Shown one piece after another: positions 34,995-46,599 of a stretch of 64,000 bases of DNA (within the stretch, counting starts at the first letter, position 1; the number at the start of each line of letters is the position of its first letter). The notes beneath the pieces were generated by a model. The model was given only the letters and a program-made list of their open reading frames with translations, did no database searches and was not told where the DNA came from. The translations under genes and the position numbers were made by a program. The stretch covers positions 547,676,488-547,740,487 of the forward strand of contig NC_081412.1 in the NCBI RefSeq assembly GCF_030272615.1, in the 5' to 3' direction. This stretch comes from Cryptomeria japonica (lineage: Eukaryota; Streptophyta; Pinopsida; Cupressales; Cupressaceae).

Positions 34995-35798
34995 CACAAT
35001 CGGGGCATCATTTTGTCAGTTTTAGGGTTTGCTCCTACAGGTTGCATTTCCTCTTTTTCATGTCCAAATCAGGGTGTTTTTCATCTCATTTGACCTATCC
35101 TATCCTTGTCCCCCCTTTCCGGAGCATTTGCATGTCATTTTGACCAAAAACTAAGGTTTTCATGCACTCTTGCGCCTGTGTCAGAGAACCTGCGCCTGTG
35201 TCAGGTAAATTGCGCTTGTGTCTTCCTACACAAGCGCAGAACACCTGACACAAGCGCAGAATTAGACTACACAAGCGCAGAAGTCCCCTTTTGCATCCCC
35301 TGTGGGCCCCGCAATGTCCCGCAAACGTGTCAAATTCATCAAATTGAAAACATGGGTTTTTGAGATACATACCGCTGCTCCTGCATCCTCCGGTCGTCTG
35401 AATGTGCGTACATGTTCCCCAAGGTGATCCACCATTGGAATGTTCGCCATCTCTCTGCAAGTGTCCTTGTCCAGAGCAACAAATCCTCCTCTTTAGCTAG
35501 TGCAAATGAGCAATTTTCCACCTCTTGGTCTCATTTATAGCTCTTTGTCAGTGCATAGATGGACGTGCATCCTCTCCATCTTATGTTGGTCACGGTCTTG
35601 TGCACCTTAAATTGCTTGTCCTTCATGCATCCGATCTCCAATTGTCAGTCCGTTCGATCCTATCATTTTTATCGATCAATTGGCCTCTTTCCTGCATGTT
35701 TCCGGCCAATTCCTCGAGGGGGCATGCATATGTCATTATTATTGTCTGGGGCATTTTCATTATTGTTCTTTGAAACAACGCTCAGAATCACATTGTCT
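34995..35798 (+). other. G3 region upstream of the antisense ORF, including the motif array
   Basis: No gene is supported. It could hold the promoter for the antisense ORF. It contains the inverted 20-bp motif array (35171-35280) and ends at the polypurine tract. Confidence 0.5.
35171..35280. repeat. Mirrored 20-bp motif array, three forward and three inverted
   Basis: TGCGCYTGTGTC starts at 35171, 35191 and 35211. The reverse complement (GACACAAGCGCA type) occupies 35228-35239, 35247-35260 and 35269-35280. Spacing is again about 20 bp and the centre is near 35225, so the arms could pair. Confidence 0.9.
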
Positions 35799-35813
35799 CA
35801 AAGAGGGGCAAAA
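35799..35813 (+). other. G3 polypurine tract
   Basis: CAAAGAGGGGCAAAA directly before the 3' LTR start. Confidence 0.85.
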
Positions 35814-37453
35814 TGTAGACACCTAAAAATGGTCAAACGCTTGCGAGGTCATACTTTAACATTTGCGCATTGCCTCATTTTAGGTTTTTGCATCGCATTA
35901 ACATTTCTCCTATGACTCGCACTTGATCTTTATCATTTGCGAGCGTTGAGTCATTCTTCTGCATTCTTCAATCATCTCGTCCTCGAATTTGGTCTTGTCG
36001 ACAACACTATCTAGTCATGATTTGGATCGATCTTATCCTATTGTGTCAATATGCGTGCTAATTTGTCATCATTTAGGACATCGTCAATCCTAATTAGGGT
36101 TTTGTCCTCCTGTCAATCTTGCAATCAATTTGTCATCAATCATTGCTCTCTTATCAATTTTATCATCAATCTTATCATTTTGGACATCGTCAATCCTAAT
36201 TAGGGTTTTGTCCTCTTTTCAATCTTATCATCTGGCGATCGGTTTATCAATCTTGTCGTTTTATGATCGATTTGTCATCGATCGTTGTCATGTTTGATTT
36301 TGTTATTTTGGCAATTGATTTGTCATCGATCGTGGTCATTTTTCAATCTTGTCGCTTTGTAATCTATTTTGTCAACGATTCTTGTCTTTTGTCAATCTTG
36401 TCATTTTGCGACCGATTTGTCATCGATCGTTGTCTGTCTCAATTATGTCAATTTGGATCAATTTGTCATTGTTCCTCGTCAATTGGCGCATTTCTCAATC
36501 AAATCGTTTATCGCATTGGTCATTTATCAATTTAAAATCATGACATTAATTATCTTCAATCAAGACCTAATTGTCATCCTTGCACTTCTAATTCGTCTTC
36601 TAGGGTTTTATGATTTATTCATTTAACCTAATTTGTCATTTCTCTCTCTAGGATTACTAAATTATTTATTAATCCTAAGTCTTCTCATTACAATTAAATC
36701 TTTATTTAATTGGCTAATTATTCTTCCTCTTGTAAATTAATTAATAAATGACAAATTATTAATTAATTTACCTAATTTCTTCTAGTTCCTATTTTCCTAT
36801 TTTTCCATCAATTTCTAATTCCTAATTGTCATCAATTTTAATTTTCTAATTTTCTTAATTTCTAATTTCTTTTCCCTCCTATTTCATCTCCTAATTCCAT
36901 GGGAATGACATTTCAATTTGTCATAAATTGTCATAATTGATAATCAATCAATTTTGACATAGAATTTGTCATAATTTTGTCATAAATCATCAATCAATCA
37001 ATTGTGCATGGAAAGTGCATAATTTGTCATAATTTGTCATATTGATTTGCAATTTCCATTTGAATTGCATCATGCTAATCTTGTCATTTATCCAATTCTT
37101 CTATAAATTGGATGATTTTCTTGAATCAATCCCGAATCCCTAATCAAACTATCGAACTTATGCTTCTAGTACTCTTGACCAATAACCAACATCCATCTTG
37201 CTTTCAATTGTATGTGTGCACTTGTAGGTGAGATCCACAAATCCATTTGAAGAGGAAAGAAGAACAATGGAGCCGCATGGAAGAAGCATCCAAATCGTCA
37301 TCTGGTTTGCATGATATTTTCTTTTGAATGCTTTGTTTTTATGTCTCTATTGAGTGTGCTTAGGATAAGATCATTGCAATGTGTGATTGAGCTAATAATG
37401 ATTAACATGTCTTTATATATATTGCTTTGATGATTCCTAATTCCGATGCTACA
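35814..37453 (+). repeat. G3 3' LTR
   Basis: 1640 bp, TGTAGACACC to GATGCTACA. Most of the roughly 13 differences from the 5' LTR are C/T or G/A transitions. Confidence 0.97.
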
Positions 37454-37554
37454 GTTTCGTTCACATGTATCATATTGATAGAAGATGGTTTGGGAACATG
37501 TGACGAAGGCCTAGTAGAGTTGAAAACATTAGGTGGTTCATAAAGAGGGTTATC
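37454..37554 (-). pseudogene. G2b internal fragment between G3 and C1
   Basis: The minus strand reads GATAACCCTCTTTATGAACC and onward, matching the G2a region around 57597-57615 (GATAATCCTCTTTATGGACC). It shows that G2b sequence continues across G3. Confidence 0.8.
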
Positions 37555-38614
37555 TATTGGTATTTTGGTATGGTTTTGTCATTGATGTCAACACCTACTA
37601 ATTTAGCACTTTGGAGATCTAGCAACATTCATCGGCAAGCAAGTAACTATTACACAGTTACTGGTATATGGCACACCGGCAAGATATAATGATCACTGGC
37701 ACTTGGAATGGCATGGAAGACACATGGCTATGTTGAAGACATCGTGTGGACATCTTGTCTTTATGAATTGATCATTGGTATATTCATATTTCCATATTTG
37801 CTTTTACCGGCAAATAGGTCCAGGGTTATCTAGGGTTACACCGGCAGGTTTATCTTTTCCAGATCAACATGGCACGCTATGGAGATGATTAATTATTGTT
37901 GTAAATGCATTAAGCTAACATATTCAATTGGTTATTGCATCGGATATTATATTGTTTGTAAGATGTTTTTATTGTAATATCTTGTAGAGACGACCTACTA
38001 AAATTGGTCTTAGGTTATGGTATAAATGTAAGATCTTATTTGTAAGATCAAATGTGGAATGTGAAAAAGGATTGTGTGAAGGTATATACGGGATTAAGCA
38101 GAGCTATACACGAAGACATCATTTGAAGGTGAAGCTAGGTTTTTGTGGAAGCATATCAACATTACACTGGTACTGAATCCAACATATGAAGATGCTATTT
38201 TGTGCAGTACATTATTATTGGATTTAACCATCCAATTGTGGTCAATGTGACTCCGATTTTGTGATTGAGCAATGAGCTCTAGGTTGTTGGCCTTTCTGCA
38301 TGTGCAGACCCCATTTATGTACACTTACTATCTGTAGTAGTATCATCTAATTATGGGTAAGGTTTCCCACCATGGTTTTTCCCCTTACAGGGTTTCCACG
38401 TACAAATATTGGTGTTATGTGTTGTGGATGACTTTGTGTTTATGTTTCATGCACTAATACTAACTGGTATAGCAATTAACTATTAAAACTGTCTACTGGC
38501 ATACTTAACTGGTTTACCAGTATTAAGCATTGAGTTGGTTAAGTTGTTTTTGGTTTGAATTTATTTGACAACTAATTCACCCCCCCCCCTCTCAGTTGTC
38601 TCTGGGACCTAACA
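37555..38614 (+). repeat. C1 5' LTR
   Basis: 1060 bp, starting TATTGGTATTTTGG (C4 has TGTTGG) and ending CTAACA. It aligns with 60066-61137. A C-run precedes the CTCAGTTGTC near the 3' end. Confidence 0.85.
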
Positions 38615-38627
38615 ATTGGTATCAAAG
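38615..38627 (+). other. C1 primer binding site
   Basis: ATTGGTATCAAAGC, the tRNA-Met-type site with one change from TGGTATCAGAGC. Confidence 0.85.
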
Positions 38628-38671
38628 CCTTAGTCCTCTTTTGCAGAAGTTTAACAGCTTGAGGAGATCCA

Positions 38672-38918
38672 ATGTCTACTATTTATTTTAGGAAGGACAG
38701 TCCTAAACTTGATGGAACTAACTATGGCATATGGAAGATCAGAATGGAGACACATCTGAATTGCATTGGAAAAGACATCTGGGAAGTTACAAAGAATGGT
38801 TATACTGTTGCTATACCTGGTCAGCCCAGTCCAGCTAACTTGACAAAAGATGAGGAAAATGATTGCAAAGCAAGAGAAGCACTTTTGAGCACATTATCAA
38901 ATGAACAAATCATGGGAC
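38672..38918 (+). pseudogene. gag: C1 gag N-terminal fragment
   Basis: ATG 38672 gives MSTIYFRKDSPKLDGTNYGI, the UBN2-type gag start of plant Copia elements, with WKIRMETHLNCIGKDIWEV next. The frame is clean to 38918, then runs into unrelated G2b sequence, and the residues after NEQIMG are junction artefact. It aligns closely with C4 gag. Confidence 0.85.
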
Positions 38919-39151
38919 ATTCTCATAGAGGGGATTATTACTAATAGTGATCCCTTGTAACCTAAGAGCATTCTCTTGTTCCAAAGTATCCTTACAAGCG
39001 GTATGAACTTTAGGAGAAGGATCAACATCATTTGTATGACAAAGATTATGAAAAGAAATGTTGATAGTCTCTTCTTGCACAAAAATGTTATCATGAATAG
39101 GATCAATGTTAGGAAAGGGAATACCACTCGTCATTAATGTTTTTGTTGGCA
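38919..39151 (-). pseudogene. G2b repeat-protein ORF fragment
   Basis: The minus strand encodes DPIHDNIFVQEETINISFHN, DPSPKVHTACKDTLEQENAL and RLQGITISNNPLYENVP. These match the last repeats of the G2a ORF at 57350-57560 (HDNSLVQEETINTSLNN, LEQENSLRLQRLTIINNPLY). The first ten or so bases before the C2 LTR (39142-39151) are ambiguous. Confidence 0.8.
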
Positions 39152-40595
39152 TGTTGGCATAACTGATAGAGATGATGATGTATCGGTAAAGCATGATGTT
39201 GATATGAGGAGATTGATTGACTATTGGTGATGATATAATTATGATATGATGCTCTATGATCAGTTATTTGTGTTGTTGTTGATGGAAACCATGTTTTTTT
39301 ATGTTTGGTATATCATCTAAGTTATCTAAGTATAGCCTAACCAGTAATGAAGTGACTTGGACAGCAAAACTGCTAAGTTGCAATATACCGCTAAGCAAGA
39401 ATAGTACGATGATCAAGACACCAGTATGGACGATCGGTGAAGAGTTAGATGTTGCGGTTTGAAATGCATGCTTATGAGATTATAATGAATCTATGATAGG
39501 AACCGCATCATGTTTGGAGAACTGAAAGTCATGTTTGTAATTGACTGTTGTATATTTAGTGTAGGGTTTGAGAACCGGTAACAAGATCTTTAACTGGTGA
39601 TGTTTTATGGTGATCTTATCTTAGTGGTGACGTGTCAAAATCCACGTGAATGGATAATATGTTGTTTGAGCATGTTCAAGGAAGGAATTTCTTGGGAAAC
39701 GGTGATGTTCTTAGAAAAATGTGATAAGGGTTTTACAGCTTATCAGATTGATGTGCGATGATGTGTTATGATCATTCAACGATTGTAATTGTCTTGAAAT
39801 TTGTTGTAATGATATGTATGACATTGTAAGTTAGGGTTATGTAACCAACCTAGTTGAAAAGTGTATTAAGGTTGAGTTTGAGAAGATATTTTGTGTCGGT
39901 GATCAAAGAAGGAGAGTGTGACAAACCAGATTGAGATGTATGCATGTGTGAAGTAGATTGGAGCTAAAATGGATCTATACTAGCAAGTAGAGAGTGTTGT
40001 GATTAGGTCATTTACCTGTTGTTCCCTAATAGTTATAGTAGTATTAAAATTCCTTAATCAGGTAGGTCCTAACAGGCCTGGTATTGTAAATCCCTTCACC
40101 GGATGATTCATTAACTTGAGTTTAAATCCTTTAGAAAGGTTACTCCTAATAGGGTATAGCTCCTAATAGGTCTAAGGTTGAAATCCCTTCACCGGGTGAC
40201 TTCTAACATGCTCTTCTCTTAATTGGGCATTATTGTAAAGCTCCTAACCGAGCTAGGCCTTTAACAGGGCACATTCTAAATGAGTGCAAATTATGTGGGT
40301 ACCAATTCCCACCATGGTTTTTCCCATTTGGGTTTCCACATGAAAAATCTCAATGTTCATATGGTGGTTGATTTGTTTATGTGTGGATTTGATATCATTA
40401 CATTTCTTACATGTTGATGAACACATGAATGAGTAGTTTGGTAAATCTACTTTAAGTGATTGATTGAGTAGTTACCGGTACTAGTTATGAATTATTTTTG
40501 AGAAGTATTTTCAGATTGATAAAAGATTTCAATTTATTGTTATTACTTATTCACCCACCCTCCCTCTCAGTAATAACCAGATCCTCACAATAACA
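39152..40595 (+). repeat. C2 5' LTR
   Basis: 1444 bp, TGTTGGCATAACTG to AATAACA. The sequence just upstream repeats TGTTGGCA (39144-39151), so the start could be misplaced by 8 bp. ACCGGT-like hexamers and CCTAAC(A/C)GGG phrases recur (40050-40260). Confidence 0.9.
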
Positions 40596-40609
40596 ATTGG
40601 TATCAAAGC
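40596..40609 (+). other. C2 primer binding site
   Basis: ATTGGTATCAAAGC, tRNA-Met type, directly after the LTR. Confidence 0.85.
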
Positions 40610-40662
40610 ATTAGGTCCTCTTTGTGCAAAAGCTTAACTACTTGAGGTAAAGATCTGAGAAG

Positions 40663-41573
40663 ATGATGAAGAAGGAGGGTCCCAAATTCACTAAGGACAA
40701 CTACAGAAAATGGAGTGACAGAATGAAGATTTACATCAAAGGTATGGGTGTTCAATTCTGGCAGCATGTTATTACTAAGTATGTACACCTACAAGTCCTC
40801 TAACAGCAGATCATCTTAAGGAGAAGCGGGAAAACATTCAAGCATTGGAAGCTATTGTAAGTACACTTTCTTATGTTGAATATATTTATGTCCATGGTTT
40901 CGAAATTGCTTTTGAAGTTTGGGATAAGCTAGAATTAATCTATGGTGGTGATAAGCATGTGCAAAAGGCTAAAGAAGAGAGCCTTAGAGGAAAGTTTGAT
41001 GATATGAGAATGATGGAAGGAGAAAACATCACTTAGTATGGATAGAGGATAAAAGAAGTTATCAATGGAATTAAAAGTGTTGGTGGTACTATAGAAGAAG
41101 ACATTATGGTGAGTAAAATGTTTAGAACCCTATTGCCTGTCTATGCCATTAGAGTGTCTGCTATTCAAGAGTTGAGGTTAGTCAGTAATGATAAGGTTCT
41201 TGTTGATTCTTTGACTGGTAAGCTCACTACTTTTGAGTTGAATAGTTTTGATAATAGTGTAGCTAAGACAAAATCTACTTTCAAAGCATATATATCTAGT
41301 GTATCGATGAGAAAAGGGAAAGATGTTTGTCATAGTCATGAATGCAGGTCAAGTCATCATGGCAGTAGAAAACCTGATGTGGATGATGAAGATAATCTGA
41401 TGGAGTTTGAAGATCTATTAGCAAAAAGACTTCCTAGAGGAACTAGTAAGTACAAAGGCAAGCTTCCTCTTAAGTGTTTCTCTTATAACAAGATAGGACA
41501 TATAGTTGCAAACTGTCCTAATAGTGATCAAAAGGAAAAGTTTAGAAAATATAAGGGAAAAGGAAAGAAATAG
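40663..41573 (+). pseudogene. gag: C2 gag
   Basis: The ATG at 40663 gives MMKKEGPKFTKDNYRKWSDR, the plant Copia gag start. The frame is lost near 40790 and recovered by 40845 (IVSTLSYVEYIYVHGFEIAF). Stops at about 41035 and 41044 follow; 41106-41573 is then open. A zinc knuckle CFSYNKIGHIVANC (near 41476) has its second Cys changed to Tyr, and a Lys-rich tail ends at 41573. The capsid-like core and knuckle order are normal for Copia gag. It is a pseudogene. Confidence 0.85.
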
Positions 41574-41576
41574 TGT

Positions 41577-42663
41577 TATGTTGTAGTGGATGAAGGTGCT
41601 ACTGATGAGGAATCTAAGGATGAAGACAATGAGGAGATTATTTTTATTGTTGTTAAGGAAGATATGTCTGATAAGAAGGCTTTAGTATCTCACATTGACA
41701 ATAGTGATGAATGGATTATTGACAGTGGTTGCTCACACCACATGACCGGTGATAAGAACAAGTTTATTTCTCTTGAATAATTTGATGGTGGTATAGTAAG
41801 ATTTGGGAACATTTCACCTTCTATGGTAAAAGGTAAAGGTTCTATCTCTTTTAATGGTAAAAGTAATGATGATGATGTATATTGGGTTGAAGGTTTGAAA
41901 CATAATTTGTTGAGTGTTGGTCAGTTGAATGACAAAGGTTATTATCTTGAGTTTAAGAATGGAGTGTGCAAGATCTTAAGATGCAAAGGAGAATTAAGTG
42001 CTACTGGAAAACAAACTAAAGGTAACTTATTCCATCTGAATGCTAGTGTAAACAATTGCTTGGTTGCTAAGATTGAAGATAGTTGGTTATGGCATAGAAG
42101 GTTTTGTCATATGAACTTTGATAATGTGGTTAAGGTCAACAAGCCTAGTATGGTGAGAGGTATGCCACGGCTTGTTAAACCAGACAATGTGATGTGTAAA
42201 GAATATCAGCTAGGTAAGATGACTACATCTTCTTTTAAGAGTAAATCTTTTTCTTCTGAGAATATTCTAGATTTGATTCACACTAACTTATGTGGTCCTA
42301 TGAGGACTAGAAGTTTTTATGGTGACAAGTATTTCATATTATTTATTGATGATTTTTCTAGAATGACATGGGTTACTTTTCTAAAGGAAAAGTCAGAAGC
42401 TTTCAGCAAGGTCAAGGCATTTGAGGCCTTAGTAGAAAAGGAAACCGGTAAAAATCTTAAGTGCCTGAGATCTGACTGGGGTGGAGAGTTTACATCTGAT
42501 GAGTTTGTAAGATATTGTGATAAAAATGGAATAAAGAGGCAGTTATCTACTCCAAGGACACCACAGTAGAATTGAATTGTTGAAAGGAGAAATAGAACCA
42601 TTGTTGAAGTAGCAAGGACTATACTGATATAGAGAGATGTACCTAAGATTTTTTGGAGAGAAG
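41577..42663 (+). pseudogene. pol: C2 protease and integrase, first part
   Basis: The Copia protease motif WIIDSGCSHHMTGD is intact (Asp codon at 41721). A stop after FISLE (41778-41780) breaks the frame. The next frame (41823-42569) has the GAG-pre-integrase SWLWHRRFCHMNFDNVV and the integrase core: DLIHTNLCGPM, FIDDFSRMTWV, LRSDWGGEF (Gly expected at one position is Trp) and TPQ, a stop, and IVERRNRT. The C3 insertion at 42664 interrupts the gene just after FWREV, and it continues at 49767. Confidence 0.87.
42659..42663. repeat. C3 target-site duplication AGAAG (pair at 49767-49771)
   Basis: Identical AGAAG on both sides of C3. Without C3 and one copy, the C2 integrase frame reads through (WREV joined to a STVVYTLNRV-like continuation). 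Confidence 0.95.
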
Positions 42664-43887
42664 TGTTGGCATTTTAGAGGAATGTATTATGTGTTGCATT
42701 GATGTTTTTTCATTGACGTCAACACTAGCTACTTTGGTTGTTTACCAGTATTCGGTTGGTACCAGTAGGATGATTGGTTTCTGGTTGGTAAGATCATGAT
42801 TAATCCAGTATGCTTTGGCTTATAGAATTGGCTTATAGAATTGGCTTAGATCTTCTATTCATGCTACTCAAATATATATTCATTCAGATCATATTGATTT
42901 GGTGATCGGATGCTATATTATATGTCAATAAGCCTGGTTTATTGATCTGGTGAGGGTTTCACTAGCAGAGCTTTGTTGAAGATATTTTGATATTATGCAT
43001 AAGTGATGTTGGTGCGACTTCTAGTAGGGATTCAGGATGTTGATGATGATCATGTTCAAACCTTGACTGATTGGGATCATTTCTTTAGCATGTGTGGACC
43101 TAAATTGGGTTTGGTGCTATCTAGGTTATGGACCAGTTTAATGTTATGTATTGTTGGGACTTCTCGATGTGTTTTTGGGATGACTTATGGGCTAAATAAT
43201 ATTTGTTTGGTCTCAGGCCGACATGTTTTATAATTATGTAATAGGTTTTATTGTCTGGGTGGCTGACCTAATTGTTTAAGGTCTAGGGTTTGTATATATG
43301 TGTATGTCTCATTGTAGATCATGGTATGCAAGCGAATAATGTAATAATCATTCATGCAGAGGATTTGGTTGATCATAGGTGATCGAGTTGGGTTTATGCA
43401 AGAGGTTTAAGACCTTCAGTATTGAGCTTAACTAGAACTATATTCAAGCATAGGAGATGCTATTATTATAGTTCATTCTTCCTTTTGGATTGTAGTCTAG
43501 ATTTCTTATGTAGTTAGTAAGACTCCTTTTGTAATGAGCGGTGTGCTCTAGGTTGTTGGCCTTCCCACAAGTTCATGCCCCTCAATTTGTAATCACATAC
43601 TTACTACAGAAGTATTAGTTGATTGTGGGTAGGATTTCCACCATGGTTTTTCCCTTTACCAGGTTTTAAATGTACAAATCTTGGTGTCATGTGGATGGTA
43701 ACTATTGTCTAAGTGTTGGTTGTGCTTAATTGGTATATCTGTTATTTTGGTAATTGGTTTATGTATTCCAGTATTGATCTTATGTGTTTCAGTAATAAAG
43801 TTTTTAATGCTTAAGGTTCTGGTAATCTGGTGACAACTGATTCACCCCCCCTCTCAACTGTCCTCTGATTATTTGAACTATCTAACA
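42664..43887 (+). repeat. C3 5' LTR
   Basis: TGTTGGCATTTTAGAGG to CTAACA, 1224 bp. It carries the shared R/U5 block (CACCATGGTTTTTCCC near 43640) and a C-run before TCTCAACTGTC. Confidence 0.92.
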
Positions 43888-43901
43888 ATTGGTATCAGAA
43901 C
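43888..43901 (+). other. C3 primer binding site
   Basis: ATTGGTATCAGAAC, tRNA-Met type with one change. Confidence 0.85.
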
Positions 43902-43944
43902 TCTGGTCCTCTCTGCAGAAGCTTAACCGCTTGAGGAAGATCCT

Positions 43945-44935
43945 ATGGCATCTAATAGTTCAATTTCATCTAGTTCATTTGTAGCTGTCTTTTGGAGAGA
44001 AATTCCTAGGCTTGATGGAACAAATTACAGAGTATGGAGGATTCGGAGGGAGACTCATCTGATATGTCTTGGTAAGGAAATTTGGGAGATCACTAAGAAT
44101 GGTGTAACCCCTTTTAATCCAGAATCTAGTAATCCTCCTCTGGAAAACTTGGATAAGGAGCTTGAGAATGATTGTAGAGCTAGAGAAGACCTCTTGTGTG
44201 CACTTTTTGATCAGGAAATGATGGGATTGACTGATAAATCAATAGCAAAAGCTATATGGGACAAGTTGGAGACTCTAAATGAAGGTGACCCTACTGTTAA
44301 GATTACTAAACTTGATGGTTAGTGGGTGAGATATTAAATTTGAAGATGGAAGAAGATAAAAGGATTACTGCATTTATGGAAAGGGTAAATAGAATTGTTA
44401 TGGGAATTCAATGTTGTGGTGGATCTATGAGTGAAGATGAAATAGTTTCTAAAGTTTTGAGAGCTTTACCACTGGCTTATAAGATGAAGGCTACTACAAT
44501 TAATGAATTGAGAACAATGGTTAATACTTTTGTCAATAGGGATACCTTGGTTGGGAAATTATCTTCTTTTGAGCTTGAAGAACTTGGACCTTCTGAAGCT
44601 GTGAAGTCTGAACTTTCTTTTCATGGATTTACATCATCAACTAGAAAGCAAGATTGGAAAGCTTTGTATGCAAAGGAATTGGAAGATATGAAGAGGAAAG
44701 ATGAAGAATTTGAGCAACTTGAAGCCCTATTTGCTAGAAGAGTACCTAAAGGACTGATAAGAAGTAAGTATGAATGAAAATCACCCTTTAAATGTTTTGC
44801 ATGTAATAAGATAGGTCATTTTACATCTACATGTCCTGAAAGGAATTCAAGATTTGAAGAAAGAGCTAGAAGATCTTTTAAGCCTAAACTTGAATATCAG
44901 AACAAGCATAAGTACAAGAGAAATAGAGATAAATC
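43945..44935 (+). pseudogene. gag: C3 gag
   Basis: The ATG at 43945 opens MASNSSISSSSFVAVFWREI, then PRLDGTNYRVWRIRRETHL, the UBN2 gag domain. A frameshift near 44320 moves the frame to 44322-44777 (MEEDKRITAFMERVNRIVMG). A TGA at 44775-44777 precedes the intact knuckle CFACNKIGHFTSTC (44793 on). It is the same family as the C1 and C4 gags. Gag would package the RNA, but this copy is dead. Confidence 0.87.
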
Positions 44936-46354
44936 ATGTTACTTTGTTGATGAGGAAGGTGTGACTGATTTTGATGATGAACCGGCACAAGACTCTGCTA
45001 GTGGTCTCGGTAATGGAAAGCAATGGGTCTTCCTGGCTATCAAGGAAGATGATCTGGTATTGGAAGAGAATGTACCTGAAGAAAAGGCCCTTGCTGCAAA
45101 AATTGAAGATAAGGATGAATGGGTGATACACAATGGATGTTCACATCATATGACTGGAGATAAAAGGAAGTTTCTATCTTTGCAAGAATTTGATGATGGT
45201 CTAGTTAGATTTGGAGATGACAAAGCAAGCATGATCAAAGGAAGAGGAACCATATCATTAGATGGTAAGCACAATATTGATAATATTTATTATGTTGAAA
45301 GTTTAAGGCATAATCTTTTGAGTGTAGGATAGTTGGTGGATAGGGGATTTCAATTACAATTCAAGGATAGAAAATGCAAGATCATTAATAGATCTGGATT
45401 GGAGATTGCTACCGATACTCAGACAAAAGGTAATATGTTTCATTTGAATTCTGATGAGAAGACGTGTTTAATTGCACAAACTGATGAGAGTTGGCTTTGG
45501 CATAAAAGGCTATGTCATGTGAATTTTGATTGCATGGTAAAGATCAATTCAACTAAGGCAGTTAGAGATATACCTAAGATTGTGAAGCCCTATAATCTGG
45601 TATGTAAAGAATGTCAAATGGGAAAATAGGTTAGAACCTCTTTTAAGAGTATACAAGACAAATCTAATGATGTTCTTAATCTTATTCATACTGATTTGTG
45701 TGGTCCTGCTAGAATCAAAAATTTCAAGGTGATAGATATTTTATGCTAATCATTGAAAATTATTCTAGAATGATGTGAGTTACTTTTCGAAGGGAGAAAT
45801 CTAAGGCTTTTCAAAAGTTTAAAATATTTAAATCTAAGGTTGAAACTAAGACAGGATTGAAGATTAAGTGCTTAAGGTGAGATCATGGTGGATAATTCAC
45901 ATCCGGTGAGTTTAATAACTTTTGTGAGAAGCATGGCATAAGAAGACAATTTTCTGCTCCCTAGACACCTCAGCAGAATGGATTTGTGGAGAGAAAGAAC
46001 AAAATTATCTTGGATGTTGCTAGAACCATGATGATGGAATCTAATCTACCTCATATCTACTGGAGAGAAGTAGTGATCACAATAGTTTATATATTCAACA
46101 GAGTTCATATCAAAAGAGAAATCGGTAAGACACCTTATGACTTATGGTTTGGCAATACACCTATAGTTAAGTACTTTAGAATCTTTGGTAGTAAATTTTA
46201 TATCAAGAGAGATGATTTCCTTGGCAAGTTTGATCCTAGATGTGATGAAGGAATATTTCTTGGTTATTCTAACGAAAGAAAAGCATATAGATGTTATAAA
46301 AAAAGATTGCAGAGAATTGTGGAGAGTGATAATGTCAAGGTGGATGCAGAATAG
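44936..46354 (+). pseudogene. pol: C3 protease and integrase, decayed
   Basis: The protease active site reads VIHNGCSHHMTGD: Asp is His (CAC, 45129) and Ser is Asn, so catalysis is lost. Stops occur at 45330 and 45627. The GAG-pre-integrase SWLWHKRLCHVNFDCMVKI is intact. The integrase core (45680-45990) has many stops and frameshifts. 45986-46354 is open and covers NKIILDVARTMM, IYWREVVITIVY and the GKFDPRCDEGIFLGYS segment of the Copia integrase C-terminus. Confidence 0.85.
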
Positions 46355-46599
46355 AAGTCAAATCAGAATTTATGAGCAATAACTGGTAGTGGAAATGATC
46401 ATAATTGAACCGGTAACACCTATACTGGAAAAGAATGTTGAACCAATTACTTTAGCAGTATCAGAAAATTCTATAGTAACTAAAGACCAGGGAAGAGGAA
46501 TAGAGAGTCAGAAGACTCCTAGGTATGTAAGGTTGAATCATTCAGAAGATTAGATCATTGGGGATAAGAACAAAGGAGTGATGACAAGAAGAAGATTGG

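Larger units (their letters stand above)
19339..37453 (+). mobile_element. G3: full-length Tat-like Ty3/Gypsy retrotransposon
   Basis: 5' LTR (19339-20978), PBS, 2.1 kb leader, single-frame gag-pol (23064-31316), long 3' region with an antisense ORF (34994-33201), polypurine tract, 3' LTR (35814-37453), and a perfect GTTTC duplication. The two LTRs are both 1640 bp and differ at about 13 positions in a by-eye comparison. RT, two RNase H-like domains, then integrase is the order of the plant Tat clade, as is a long 3' region with an extra ORF. It is structurally complete, but stops break both ORFs, so it cannot make its own proteins. Confidence 0.95.
37555..38918 (+). mobile_element. C1: truncated Copia element in G2b
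   Basis: 5' LTR, PBS and the first 82 codons of gag, then an abrupt return to G2b minus-strand sequence at 38919. The rest of C1 and about 50 bp of G2b (by comparison with G2a) are missing, which fits one deletion. It is the same family as C4. Confidence 0.85.

Noticed and set aside
39152-40595. Host intergenic sequence with flowering-plant-like promoter
   Set aside because: Aligns with 52131-53397, so it is the C2 5' LTR.
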